A stretch of DNA of 6,032 bases, from assembly GCA_028712845.1 (NCBI GenBank), contig JAQTPO010000116.1, positions 1-6,032 on the forward strand, written 5' to 3'. The notes under the pieces are model-generated. The model searched no databases, was not told where the DNA came from, and saw only the letters and a program-made list of their open reading frames with translations. The translations under genes were made by a program, and so were the position numbers. Below are positions 1 through 5,991 of this stretch, one piece after another. Each line of letters starts with the position of its first letter. Position 1 is the stretch's first letter. This DNA is from Dehalococcoidales bacterium (lineage in GTDB: Bacteria > Chloroflexota > Dehalococcoidia > Dehalococcoidales > Fen-1064).

Positions 1-525
1 TACATTCAGCGGAAAGGCTACAAAGATGTGGTGCTGGGAGGTCACTCCCTCGGCGGCGGCATTGCCCTGCTTTATGGGCTGAAATACGGCAGTGAGCTTA
101 AGGGACTGATTTTGATGGGTGCGGGCGCCAGATTGCGTGTGCTTCCGGATACTCTTGCTACTTTGAAAGGGTTGATTGGCGATGATGTTGCCTGGCGCAA
201 GTACGTGGACATTACGCCGCTTCCCGACCCGCGCTTGGAACCCGCCAGACAGGTCAAAATACGCATCGGTCCCGCGGTTTTACTGAACGACTTACTTGCC
301 TGTGATAAGTTCGATGTGATGGAGCAGTTGCCGAATATCAAAGTTCCCACGCTCATTATTGTCGGCACGGAAGATGTGATGACGCCGGTGAAATATTCCC
401 AGTACCTGGCAAACAAGATTCCCGGTTCCAAGCTGGTCATCATTCAGGGCGCTACTCACAGCGTGGCGCAGGAAAAACCGGATGAAGTGAACAGGGTGAT
501 TAAGGAGTGGATGGCGGGGCTTTAA
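1..525 (+). CDS. alpha/beta hydrolase, C-terminal part (5' end outside window)
   Basis: The reading frame is open from the first base and ends in TAA, giving 174 visible residues; the true start lies upstream. The fragment begins just before the nucleophile elbow GHSLGGG, with the serine at visible residue 16. The acid of the triad is probably Asp125 in VGTEDVMTP, and the histidine is His153 in GATHSVAQEKP. These three, in the usual order and spacing, identify the alpha/beta-hydrolase fold. The missing N-terminus would hold the first strands and the HG oxyanion segment. No secretion signal can be judged. The substrate cannot be told: esterases, C-C bond hydrolases and haloperoxidase-like members all share this pattern. 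A GTG at base 28 exists but would start inside the strand leading to the elbow, so it is not the start. The gene is transcribed towards a palindrome 43 bases past its stop. Confidence 0.9.
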   Translation, partial: YIQRKGYKDVVLGGHSLGGGIALLYGLKYGSELKGLILMGAGARLRVLPDTLATLKGLIGDDVAWRKYVDITPLPDPRLEPARQVKIRIGPAVLLNDLLACDKFDVMEQLPNIKVPTLIIVGTEDVMTPVKYSQYLANKIPGSKLVIIQGATHSVAQEKPDEVNRVIKEWMAGL

Positions 526-567
526 GTAGAATTAGGAATTACCTGCGTACCCCGTTCCTCCCTTTTC

Positions 568-594
568 TGTCGTTCCCGCGAAAGCGGGAATCCA
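568..594 (+). repeat. palindromic repeat copy 1, GAAA-capped hairpin
   Basis: The 7-base arms TTCCCGC (573-579) and GCGGGAA (584-590) enclose the loop GAAA, a GNRA-type tetraloop on the plus strand. The whole 27 bases recur exactly, in reverse orientation, at 1119-1145. It lies 43 bases after the hydrolase stop and has no T-run behind it, so it is not a classic intrinsic terminator. The core resembles the ATTCCC-N8-GGGAAT type of dispersed palindrome known in Neisseria as dRS3. That resemblance is one of pattern only. Confidence 0.85.
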
Positions 595-614
595 CTTAAC
601 CAGTTACCGGAAAA

Positions 615-638
615 ATACAAGAGGGTCTGCTCTTGTGT
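615..638. other. isolated 9-bp inverted repeat (hairpin)
   Basis: Arms at 615-623 and 630-638 pair around a 6-base loop GGTCTG. The central seven pairs ACAAGAG/CTCTTGT are perfect, then comes one G-T pair and one A-T pair. There is no T-tract on either side. It sits in the 252-base gap between the hydrolase and the GIY-YIG gene, between palindrome copies 1 and 2. Function is unknown; it could be chance or part of a degraded repeat. Confidence 0.35.
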
Positions 639-706
639 ACAGGTATCACTACTGCTGGGAAATGTATTAACACTAACAGGTGTAATGAAATTTACTACGT
701 GCTATA

Positions 707-733
707 TGGATTCCTGTTTACACAGGAAAGACA
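707..733 (-). repeat. palindromic repeat copy 2, diverged, GUAA-capped hairpin
   Basis: This is a diverged copy of the element at 1119-1145, in the same orientation, and the match extends upstream into TATATGGATTCC. Arms TTCCTGT (711-717) and ACAGGAA (722-728) pair perfectly. Two C-G pairs of the other copies have become T-A pairs on both arms (715/724 and 717/722). Read on the minus strand the loop is GTAA, again a GNRA-type tetraloop. It lies 45 bases past the stop of the leftward GIY-YIG gene. Confidence 0.75.
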
Positions 734-777
734 AGGGGGAGTCATTCCGGTTCTGTTTTTGTTCATACGTATCGTCA

Positions 778-1065
778 TTACTGGACAATATCGTTGTAAA
801 GGTCTTTCCAGCTGGGGTTCATCTTTTCTATTAAATCTAACTTCCACCGCCGCATCCACTTCTTCATTTGCTTTTCCCGGGTGATAGCGGATTCAATATT
901 CTCACATTGTTCAAAATAAACTAGACTGTGCACGCCATACCTTTTGGTAAAACCCTCCACAAAATCGTTCTTATGTTCCCAAACACGGCGGACAAGGTCA
1001 TTTGTAACTCCGATGTAGAGTGTCCCATACGGCTTGCTGGCGAGAATATAGATATAATAATTCAT
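778..1065 (-). CDS. small GIY-YIG domain protein (putative endonuclease)
   Basis: This 95-residue protein is essentially one GIY-YIG domain. The opening MNYYIYIL supplies the GIY strand and TLYIGVTNDLVRRVWEHK supplies the YIG strand followed by the conserved Arg and His helix. The Glu in ESAITREKQMKKW matches the metal-binding acidic position, and the basic tail KKWMRRWKLDLIEKMNPSW is typical of the short stand-alone group (about 80-100 residues, YhbQ/UPF0213-like). In this superfamily the fold cleaves DNA, but the role of the short members is largely unsettled. The ATG at 1065 fits the domain start exactly; no clear Shine-Dalgarno sequence precedes it (AGAAAATAAAT). It follows the radical SAM gene on the same strand after a 92-base gap and is bracketed by palindrome copies 2 and 3, which hints at an accessory or mobile origin. 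Confidence 0.88.
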   Translation of the reverse strand: MNYYIYILASKPYGTLYIGVTNDLVRRVWEHKNDFVEGFTKRYGVHSLVYFEQCENIESAITREKQMKKWMRRWKLDLIEKMNPSWKDLYNDIVQ

Positions 1066-1118
1066 ATTTATTTTCTGCTAGCATTATCAGATGGTAATGT
1101 TACTAAGAGCCTGTTATA

Positions 1119-1145
1119 TGGATTCCCGCTTTCGCGGGAACGACA
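1119..1145 (-). repeat. palindromic repeat copy 3, GAAA-capped hairpin on minus strand
   Basis: This is an exact 27-base reverse-orientation match to 568-594. Arms are 1123-1129 and 1134-1140; the loop reads GAAA on the minus strand. It begins 12 bases after the stop codon of the leftward radical SAM gene, so that mRNA would carry the GNRA-capped hairpin at its 3' end. A T-run is absent (TCCATATAAC follows), so any role would be in mRNA stability or weak or factor-assisted termination. Confidence 0.85.
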
Positions 1146-1157
1146 AATATGGGCAGC

Positions 1158-2969
1158 CTATTTAGTGCACCCGTTCTCCCATCTCTCCAGTCCGCACTGG
1201 TTACAGGCGCCGTCACGGCAGTCGGGGGTTACGTCTGCTTTCAGGGCTTTTGCGTATTCTGCCTTCAAGAATTCCGGCGTAGCGCCCACATCGATATGCG
1301 CCCACGGCAGTAGTTCGTCCTGTTGGCGTTCTCTTTGCGCATAGAATTTGATGTCCAGCCCCGCTTCTTCAAAGGCTTTTTGCCACAGTTCATATTTGAA
1401 CTGCTCTTCCCATGCATCGAAGACAGCGCCCATTTGCCACGCTTGGTGAATAACCTTGCCGAGGCGACGGTCGCCGCGGGATAATGCCGCTTCCAGCAGG
1501 CTGACCTTCGGATTTCCCCATGACAATCTGGTACCTTTGCGCTGTAAACCTGAAATCAAGGTGTCATGTTTGACGGCAAGCTCTTCTTCGCTGTTCTGTG
1601 CAAACCATTGGAACGGCGTGTGGGCTTTGGGCACGAACGTGGAGGCATTTACCCGGATTTGCGGCGTCCTGCCGGTGTTCTTTTTGGCAAGATTACGGAT
1701 TTTGTCCACCAACTGCACGATTGCCTCGATGTCCTCTTTAGTTTCGGTAGGTAACCCGACCATAAAGTACAGCTTGATGCTCAGCCAGCCTTTGGCAAAG
1801 ACTTCGGCAAAGGTTTCCAGAATCTGTTCTTCGGAGAGGTGCTTATTGATGACCTGCCGCATTCTGTCGCTGCCGGCTTCCGGGGCAAACGTCAAGCCCA
1901 TTTTCTTGCGCGGCGATAGCGCCTCCATCAATTCCAGCGAAAAACTGCTGATGTGCAGGCTCGGTAAAGACAGCGCCAGATTTTGAAAACGGCTCGTTAG
2001 TTTTGTTACCAGCTGGTCGATGTGGGGATAATCCCCCGAACTCAACGATACCAGCGATATTTCATCATAGCCGCAGTTGTCGATAATTTCTTCGATGGCT
2101 TTTTCAATTTCTCCCTGTTGACGTTCCCGCACCGGACGGTAAATGATACCTGCCTGACAGAAGCGGCAACCTCGCGTGCAGCCGCGTTGAATTTCGACGG
2201 CGCCGCGGTCATGAACAATTTCAATGTAAGATACCAGAGGTTTGGTAACCGGCGGCGGCAGCTGTTTGATGAATCTTCTCTGAATAATTTGGCTTGCCTC
2301 CGGTACAGTCGGCGTGAAACTTTTAAGCCGTCCGTCAGGATGGTATTCCACTCTGTACAGACTCGGCACGTAGATGCCTTTTATCGTTGCAACCTGTTGC
2401 AGAAGCTGTTGTCTGGTCATTTTTTGGACTTTTGCGGAGCGGAAGACTTTCAGCAGCTCCGGCACCACTTCTTCTCCGTCCCCGATGACAAAGAAGTCGA
2501 TGAAATCCGCCATCGGTTCCGGGTTGAGAACGCAGGTACCGCCGGCAATGACTAAAGGATATGATTCATTTCTCTCCGCCGCCAGGACCGGTATTTGCGA
2601 AAGTGCCAGCATTTCCAGGACATTCGTGTAGGTCATCTCGTGACCCAGGGAAAACCCTATCACATCGAATTCTTTTAGCGGGTGTCCGGTCTCGAGGCTG
2701 AATAGCGGGATGCTGTGGTCTTTCATCTCTTTAACCATATCCACCCATGGTGTGAATACCCTTTCGGCGAGGACATCGGGCTGGGCATTCAATATATCGT
2801 AAAGAATGGGGATTGCCATATTGGACATGCCAATCTCATAGACATCAGGATAAGAAAGGGCAATTTTGATGGACGTTTTGCCCCAGTCCTTGGCGATGCT
2901 GTTCCATTCCCCGCCCGTATAGCGGGCAGGCTTTTGGACTTTATGGAGGATTTTGTCTAAATCAATCAT
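1158..2969 (-). CDS. B12-binding-type radical SAM protein, TIGR03960 family
   Basis: The 603-residue protein starts at ATG 2969, with AAGG eight bases upstream as a modest ribosome site. Residues 1-200 look like the B12-binding-type N-domain of this family (YPDVYEIGMSN at 40-50, IGFSLGHEMTYTNVLEML at 104-121, GDGEEVVPELL at 163-173). No DxHxxG cobalt-ligand motif is seen, so any cobalamin would bind base-off or not at all. The radical SAM core follows, with C264-x3-C268-x2-C271 in RGCTRGCRFCQAG for the 4Fe-4S cluster, then FAPEAGS (361-367) and LYFMVGLPTET (400-410). A C-terminal cysteine cluster (584, 589, 592, 601) could hold another metal centre. The length matches stand-alone family members; some relatives are fused to a DUF2344 domain (TIGR03936), which is missing here. 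The reaction is unknown for the family. It is probably cotranscribed with the upstream hydrolase at 3063-3872. Confidence 0.92.
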   Translation of the reverse strand: MIDLDKILHKVQKPARYTGGEWNSIAKDWGKTSIKIALSYPDVYEIGMSNMAIPILYDILNAQPDVLAERVFTPWVDMVKEMKDHSIPLFSLETGHPLKEFDVIGFSLGHEMTYTNVLEMLALSQIPVLAAERNESYPLVIAGGTCVLNPEPMADFIDFFVIGDGEEVVPELLKVFRSAKVQKMTRQQLLQQVATIKGIYVPSLYRVEYHPDGRLKSFTPTVPEASQIIQRRFIKQLPPPVTKPLVSYIEIVHDRGAVEIQRGCTRGCRFCQAGIIYRPVRERQQGEIEKAIEEIIDNCGYDEISLVSLSSGDYPHIDQLVTKLTSRFQNLALSLPSLHISSFSLELMEALSPRKKMGLTFAPEAGSDRMRQVINKHLSEEQILETFAEVFAKGWLSIKLYFMVGLPTETKEDIEAIVQLVDKIRNLAKKNTGRTPQIRVNASTFVPKAHTPFQWFAQNSEEELAVKHDTLISGLQRKGTRLSWGNPKVSLLEAALSRGDRRLGKVIHQAWQMGAVFDAWEEQFKYELWQKAFEEAGLDIKFYAQRERQQDELLPWAHIDVGATPEFLKAEYAKALKADVTPDCRDGACNQCGLERWENGCTK

Positions 2970-3011
2970 TCAGGAAACCTTAAAATATATTATTTGCCAC
3001 CCTGCATGCTC

Positions 3012-3057
3012 AGCAGCGAAGGAGATTCTTCGCCCGCCTGCGGCGGACTCAGAAAGA
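3012..3057 (-). repeat. REP-like palindromic intergenic repeat
   Basis: The 93-base spacer between the hydrolase stop and the radical SAM start is mostly filled by two adjacent hairpins. The first is GCGAAG (3016-3021)/CTTCGC (3028-3033) around GAGATT. The second is CCGCC (3034-3038)/GGCGG (3042-3046) around TGC. Read on the minus strand, CTTTCTGAGTCCGCC followed by GGCGGGCGAAGAATCT resembles the TCATTCTGAG...CGAAGAATCT repeats scattered between genes in many bacteria. Family assignment is by appearance only. Confidence 0.55.
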
Positions 3058-3062
3058 CGTTG

Positions 3063-3872
3063 TTATATCTTGTCCAGTTCTGCCAGGTCGAATTTCATCC
3101 CGTCCCTGGCGGCAATTACTTTGATGCCGGTTTTTTCCGTTAATTGTTCTGCCACCAGCCATGGTTTGGCGCGCCATATGCCCATTCCAAAGTGCGTCAG
3201 TATGGCGGTTTTGGGTTTGATTTCTTTAATCAGTAGCTCCGCATCAGGCACTGAAAGGTGGTCGAGGGGCATTCCGGGTTTTTGTGGTATTTTATGCGGC
3301 TCTAAGAATGTCAGGTTCAGCATTAATAAATCGCCGTGGTAGTAATCGGCAAGACCCTCGAAGTAACGTGTATCGGTAATGTAGGCGATGGAGTGCTTTT
3401 CGGTCCTGAAAACCATGCCGTAGTTCTCTACCATGTGGATGTGGCGCACCGGTGTAGTGAAAGAAATTTTACCGATGTAGTACGTTTTGCCTTCTTCGAG
3501 GATTTCTATTCCTTCGAGGCTTCGCTTGAGATAATTAAAAAGAATCGGTTCGGTCTCTATGGCATCCCGCGGGGCGAAGAGTATGCCTTGCTTCTTGAAT
3601 CCGCCTTGGGTCATAGCTTCGGTCATCACATTGACGTCCGCCGAATGGTCGAGGTGGCGGTGCGAAACAATAATGCCGCTGAGTTTTTCGGGGTTCAATT
3701 TACGCTTGGTTACCTGGACGATACTGCCAGGCCCGGGGTCCATCAATAATTGTGTGCCATCCAGATTAAACCAGATACCGCCGGAGGCAAGCGCCTGGCT
3801 GATAATCATAAAACGGGCGCCGCCGGTGCCCAGAAAGGTTATGGTCTCGTTGGATGAAGTTTCTTTTTCCAC
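3063..3872 (-). CDS. metallo-beta-lactamase-fold hydrolase
   Basis: The 269-residue protein opens with ITFLGTGGAR (11-20), the usual first strand of the fold. The metal site is clear: H71-x-H73-x-D75-H76 in SHRHLDHSAD, then probably H146 in RHIHMVENYG, D167 in YITDTRYFE and H227 in ILTHFGMG. This order is that of the RNase Z/phosphodiesterase-like branch, and the upstream acidic residue D45 in LLMDPGPGS also fits. The long exosite arm of tRNase Z is not evident, so tRNA 3' processing is not claimed; a cyclic-phosphate or other phosphodiester substrate is equally possible. It is predicted to be cytoplasmic, with no signal peptide. The start is GTG at 3872: the next in-frame Met (residue 22) would lose the first strand. 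No Shine-Dalgarno sequence is seen; a promoter just upstream suggests a leaderless message. It is probably the first gene of a leftward unit with the radical SAM gene. Confidence 0.88.
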   Translation of the reverse strand: MEKETSSNETITFLGTGGARFMIISQALASGGIWFNLDGTQLLMDPGPGSIVQVTKRKLNPEKLSGIIVSHRHLDHSADVNVMTEAMTQGGFKKQGILFAPRDAIETEPILFNYLKRSLEGIEILEEGKTYYIGKISFTTPVRHIHMVENYGMVFRTEKHSIAYITDTRYFEGLADYYHGDLLMLNLTFLEPHKIPQKPGMPLDHLSVPDAELLIKEIKPKTAILTHFGMGIWRAKPWLVAEQLTEKTGIKVIAARDGMKFDLAELDKI

Positions 3873-3881
3873 GCTGATTCT

Positions 3882-3910
3882 ACTATAAGGTATGGCTCTC
3901 TTTTTTACAA
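3882..3910 (-). promoter_or_regulatory. sigma70-like promoter for the leftward hydrolase gene
   Basis: On the minus strand, TTGTAA (3905-3910) and TATAGT (3882-3887) are separated by exactly 17 bases. They match the -35 consensus at four of six bases and the -10 at five of six. Transcription would begin near base 3875, only two or three bases before the GTG start at 3872. This fits the absence of a ribosome site. Confidence 0.55.
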
Positions 3911-3916
3911 TGTTTT

Positions 3917-3945
3917 TTGACTTGTAGATAGAAGCCGATTACAAT
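3917..3945 (+). promoter_or_regulatory. sigma70-like promoter for the HIT gene
   Basis: TTGACT (3917-3922) and TACAAT (3940-3945) are 17 bases apart and each matches consensus at five of six positions. The expected start of transcription is near 3952, leaving a leader of about 27 bases that carries the GGAG ribosome site. Its -35 box is only six bases from the -35 box of the leftward promoter. Confidence 0.65.
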
Positions 3946-3968
3946 ATTAACGGTAAACTAAAAAATCC

Positions 3969-3972
3969 GGAG
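3969..3972 (+). promoter_or_regulatory. ribosome binding site of the HIT gene
   Basis: GGAG lies six bases before the ATG at 3979 and fixes that start. It is the only strong Shine-Dalgarno sequence in front of a complete gene in this window. Confidence 0.7.
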
Positions 3973-3978
3973 AATAAA

Positions 3979-4452
3979 ATGGAGCCAATCTGGGCACCCT
4001 GGCGCATGCAATACATACGGTTGGAAAAACCTGAGGGTTGTATCCTCTGTGGGAAACCGAAAGAAGATAAAGACGAAGACAATCACATACTTTACCGCGG
4101 GAAGTGGAATTATGTGATGATGAATAATTTCCCTTATAACCCCGGGCATCTGATGGTAGTTCCTTACCGTCATGTGGCAGGTCTGGATGAATTACCGAAA
4201 AGGGAGCTATGTGAGCATTCTGAAATAATTGCACAGTGTATCAGGGTTCTGAAAAAGGGATTCAAGCCGGCGGGTTTTAACATTGGAACAAATATGGGCA
4301 GTGTCGCCGGCGCCGGTATCGCAGACCATGTGCATTCTCACATTGTGCCGCGCTGGCAGGGCGACACCAATTTTATGCCGGTAATCGGCGGTCTGCGGGT
4401 TGTCCCGGAGGCTTTAGCGGAGACCTACCGGAAGTTGAAGGTTGAGTTTTAA
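3979..4452 (+). CDS. HIT family protein, Ap4A phosphorylase/hydrolase-like
   Basis: This 157-residue histidine-triad protein carries the motif H117-V-H119-S-H121-IVPRW. In the HIT superfamily the middle histidine forms the nucleotidyl intermediate, so H119 is the likely nucleophile. The N-terminus MEPIWAPWRMQYI, the C21-x2-C24 pair and MMNNFPYNPGHLMVVPYRH (47-65) are typical of the bacterial group related to mycobacterial Ap4A phosphorylase. The cysteine pair with H65 and H117 could bind zinc, by analogy with GalT. FNIGTNMGSVAGAG (100-113) is the phosphate-binding stretch. It probably splits dinucleoside polyphosphates or nucleotide adducts in the cytoplasm; phosphorylase versus hydrolase cannot be decided from sequence. 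The start at ATG 3979 is supported by GGAG and by its own promoter, divergent from the metallo-hydrolase gene. The length is normal for the family. Confidence 0.92.
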   Translation: MEPIWAPWRMQYIRLEKPEGCILCGKPKEDKDEDNHILYRGKWNYVMMNNFPYNPGHLMVVPYRHVAGLDELPKRELCEHSEIIAQCIRVLKKGFKPAGFNIGTNMGSVAGAGIADHVHSHIVPRWQGDTNFMPVIGGLRVVPEALAETYRKLKVEF

Positions 4453-4520
4453 GGCTGTCCGTTACTGTAAGCAATCTCAGGGTGGTGTGTTACGCTTCCC
4501 TTCTCAGCGATTGCCTCACG

Positions 4521-4557
4521 GAGTTTATCTTGAGCATCGCCGAAGGGCTTGCAATGA
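4521..4557 (+). repeat. remnant-like intergenic repeat
   Basis: The 123-base gap after the HIT gene ends with GAGTTTATCTTGAGCATCGC followed by CGAAGGGCTTGCAATGAC. This resembles the TTGAGC...CGAAGGG class of dispersed intergenic repeats and loosely the element at 3012-3057. No strong stem and no T-tract follow. The rest of the gap (4453-4520) holds only a 6-base GCAATC/GATTGC inverted pair, which could be chance. Confidence 0.3.
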
Positions 4558-4575
4558 CATTTGAGTAGTGATGTA

Positions 4576-5868
4576 ATGGGCATATTTTATATCGTCGGTG
4601 GTATTGTCGCTCTTGCCTGTCTGATCGGGGCATTCAGTTTTTTGCGCCACAAGCGTCTCATCGATGACCTGCCCACCTCAAAAACGCTGGGCGTTTTCAT
4701 CGGTCTGGCGGAGCTAAAAGGCACAGCGGAAAGCGATAAGCCCCTTACCAGCCATCTGGCAGAAATTCCGTGCGTGCTTTACCGCTGGAAAGTGGATGAG
4801 CACTGGTCGCGGATGGTCACCACCATCGGTCCAAAGGGTGTCCCGACCACGCATCATGAAAGCGGCTGGAAAACGGTGGCAAAAGACGAACAAATTACCC
4901 CGTTTTATCTGAAAGATGAAACGGGCATCATCCGTATCATCCCGCAGGGAGCGGAAATCGAAGATAAAGAAGTGTTCGATAAGACCTGCAAACGCACTGA
5001 CCCTCTGTACTTCAACAAAGGTCCCCGGAATGAAATCGCCAATTCCGACCATCAGCGCCGTTTCCATGAGACTGCCATCACGCTTCATACCAAACTTTAC
5101 GTGATGGGGCAGGCGCGGGAGCGTGAAGACATCGTGGCGGCGGAAATCGCAAAGGATAAAAAAGCGCCGATGTTCCTTATCTCTACCCGCACTGAGAGGC
5201 AGGTCAGCAGCAGTCATGGTGTCTGGTTCTGGTTCTGGCTGGTGCTGGGATTGCTGGCGGCAGTAGGTGGTGTATTGGCAGGGAATCTGGTTCTGAAAAC
5301 CGGCGCGGCGGGAAACTGGCAACCGTATGTAATTACCGCCGGCGGATTTTTGTTCATCCTGGCGCTGGGCTGGGTCTGGATGGTCTATAACAGCTTGGTG
5401 AGTCTCCGCCAGCGGGTGCGGCAGGGCTGGGCGCAGGTGGACATACAGCTAAAACGCCGGAACGACCTTATTCCTAATCTGGCGCAGGCGGTGGAGGGAT
5501 ATAGCACGCACGAGCGTGATGTCCAGGAGCTTGTAACGAAGATGCGACAGCAGATGTCAGCCACGCCGCCCGGCGTGCATGGTTCGGATTATGCGGGATG
5601 CATCCCGGTTTTGCGTGCCACGGTGGAGCGTTACCCTGATTTGAAAGCCGGCGGGTTATTTCTGAAACTGCAGAAAGAGCTAGCCGATACGGAACAGCGC
5701 ATCGCTCTATCGCGCGACTATTTTAACGAGATTACGACCTTTTACAACACCCGGCTGGAAATAGTGCCTGACAGATTTTTAGCGAAAATGATGCGGTTGA
5801 AACCGCAGGCTTTGATGGGCGCCGCAGATTTTGAACGCGCCCCGGTGAAAGTGGATTTAGTCTCTTGA
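4576..5868 (+). CDS. GIDE (BAM) domain - LemA domain membrane fusion protein
   Basis: Counting from ATG 4576 the protein has 430 residues. A first membrane helix spans about 2-23. A soluble region (about 40-205) matches the GIDE/BAM domain found beside the RING domain in the mitochondrial ubiquitin ligase MUL1: GLAELKGTAES, IPCVLYRWKVDEHW, PFYLKDETGIIRIIPQGAEI and LYVMGQARERED are its recognisable blocks. No RING follows. Two more helices lie at about 216-238 and 250-271. A LemA domain fills about 271-423: YNSLVSLRQRVRQGWAQVDI, then QLKRRNDLIPNLAQAVEGYSTHERDV, YPDLKAGGLFLKLQKELADTE and RDYFNEITTFYNTRL. LemA function in bacteria is unsettled, and so is that of the fusion. An in-frame stop at 4555 limits the start to TTG 4561 or ATG 4576; ATG is preferred because neither has a good ribosome site. 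No TPM/YgcG partner, common next to lemA, is seen before the window ends. Confidence 0.88.
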   Translation: MGIFYIVGGIVALACLIGAFSFLRHKRLIDDLPTSKTLGVFIGLAELKGTAESDKPLTSHLAEIPCVLYRWKVDEHWSRMVTTIGPKGVPTTHHESGWKTVAKDEQITPFYLKDETGIIRIIPQGAEIEDKEVFDKTCKRTDPLYFNKGPRNEIANSDHQRRFHETAITLHTKLYVMGQAREREDIVAAEIAKDKKAPMFLISTRTERQVSSSHGVWFWFWLVLGLLAAVGGVLAGNLVLKTGAAGNWQPYVITAGGFLFILALGWVWMVYNSLVSLRQRVRQGWAQVDIQLKRRNDLIPNLAQAVEGYSTHERDVQELVTKMRQQMSATPPGVHGSDYAGCIPVLRATVERYPDLKAGGLFLKLQKELADTEQRIALSRDYFNEITTFYNTRLEIVPDRFLAKMMRLKPQALMGAADFERAPVKVDLVS

Positions 5869-5912
5869 CCGGGCTTTTGGGAACATTACGGAGGCTAAGA
5901 GTACGCTTCTTT

Positions 5913-5944
5913 GCCAAAATGTGGTTTAATATATATTTTTTGGC
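5913..5944. other. AT-rich inverted repeat after the GIDE-LemA gene
   Basis: GCCAAAA (5913-5919) and TTTTGGC (5938-5944) form a 7-base inverted repeat around an AT-rich 18-base loop, 44 bases after the gene. On the plus strand the 3' arm begins with T-residues, but the loop is long and the stem weak. A terminator or an operator overlapping the promoter-like sequence at 5940 is possible; neither is secure. Confidence 0.25.
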
Positions 5945-5967
5945 GGAAGGTACTAGAAGCTTATAGT
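5940..5967 (+). promoter_or_regulatory. possible promoter for a gene beyond the window
   Basis: TTGGCG (5940-5945) and TATAGT (5962-5967) are 16 bases apart, with four of six and five of six consensus matches. Transcription would start near 5974. It would serve the possible rightward gene that begins at 5992 or 6020. Confidence 0.35.
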
Positions 5968-5991
5968 AATTATGTTTAATTTCCAGTTAAA

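Noticed and set aside
633..884. 83-codon plus-strand frame in the palindrome region
   Set aside because: It runs through palindrome copy 2 and into the antisense of the GIY-YIG gene. It has no ribosome site and no family features.
568..1145. CRISPR-like or satellite array from the three palindrome copies
   Set aside because: There are only three copies, at unequal spacing and in mixed orientation, with a gene between two of them and no cas genes nearby.
1119..1145. Classic rho-independent terminator of the radical SAM gene
   Set aside because: The stem is strong but no T-run follows on the minus strand; TCCATATAAC follows instead. It is kept as a repeat hairpin.
2022..2555. 177-codon open frame on the plus strand
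   Set aside because: It lies wholly antisense to the radical SAM gene, whose cysteine motif and family blocks are clear. The plus-strand product shows no recognisable motif.
3063..3872. Assigning the hydrolase as tRNase Z (rnz)
   Set aside because: The metal motif fits the branch, but the exosite arm that marks tRNase Z is not evident, so the substrate is left open.
4471..4514. GCAATC/GATTGC inverted pair as a terminator of the HIT gene
   Set aside because: The arms are only six bases with a 32-base loop and no T-tract follows. Chance is the better explanation.
4714..5322. 202-codon open frame on the minus strand
   Set aside because: It is antisense to the GIDE part of the fusion gene, has no recognisable domain, and is explained as a shadow of the real gene.
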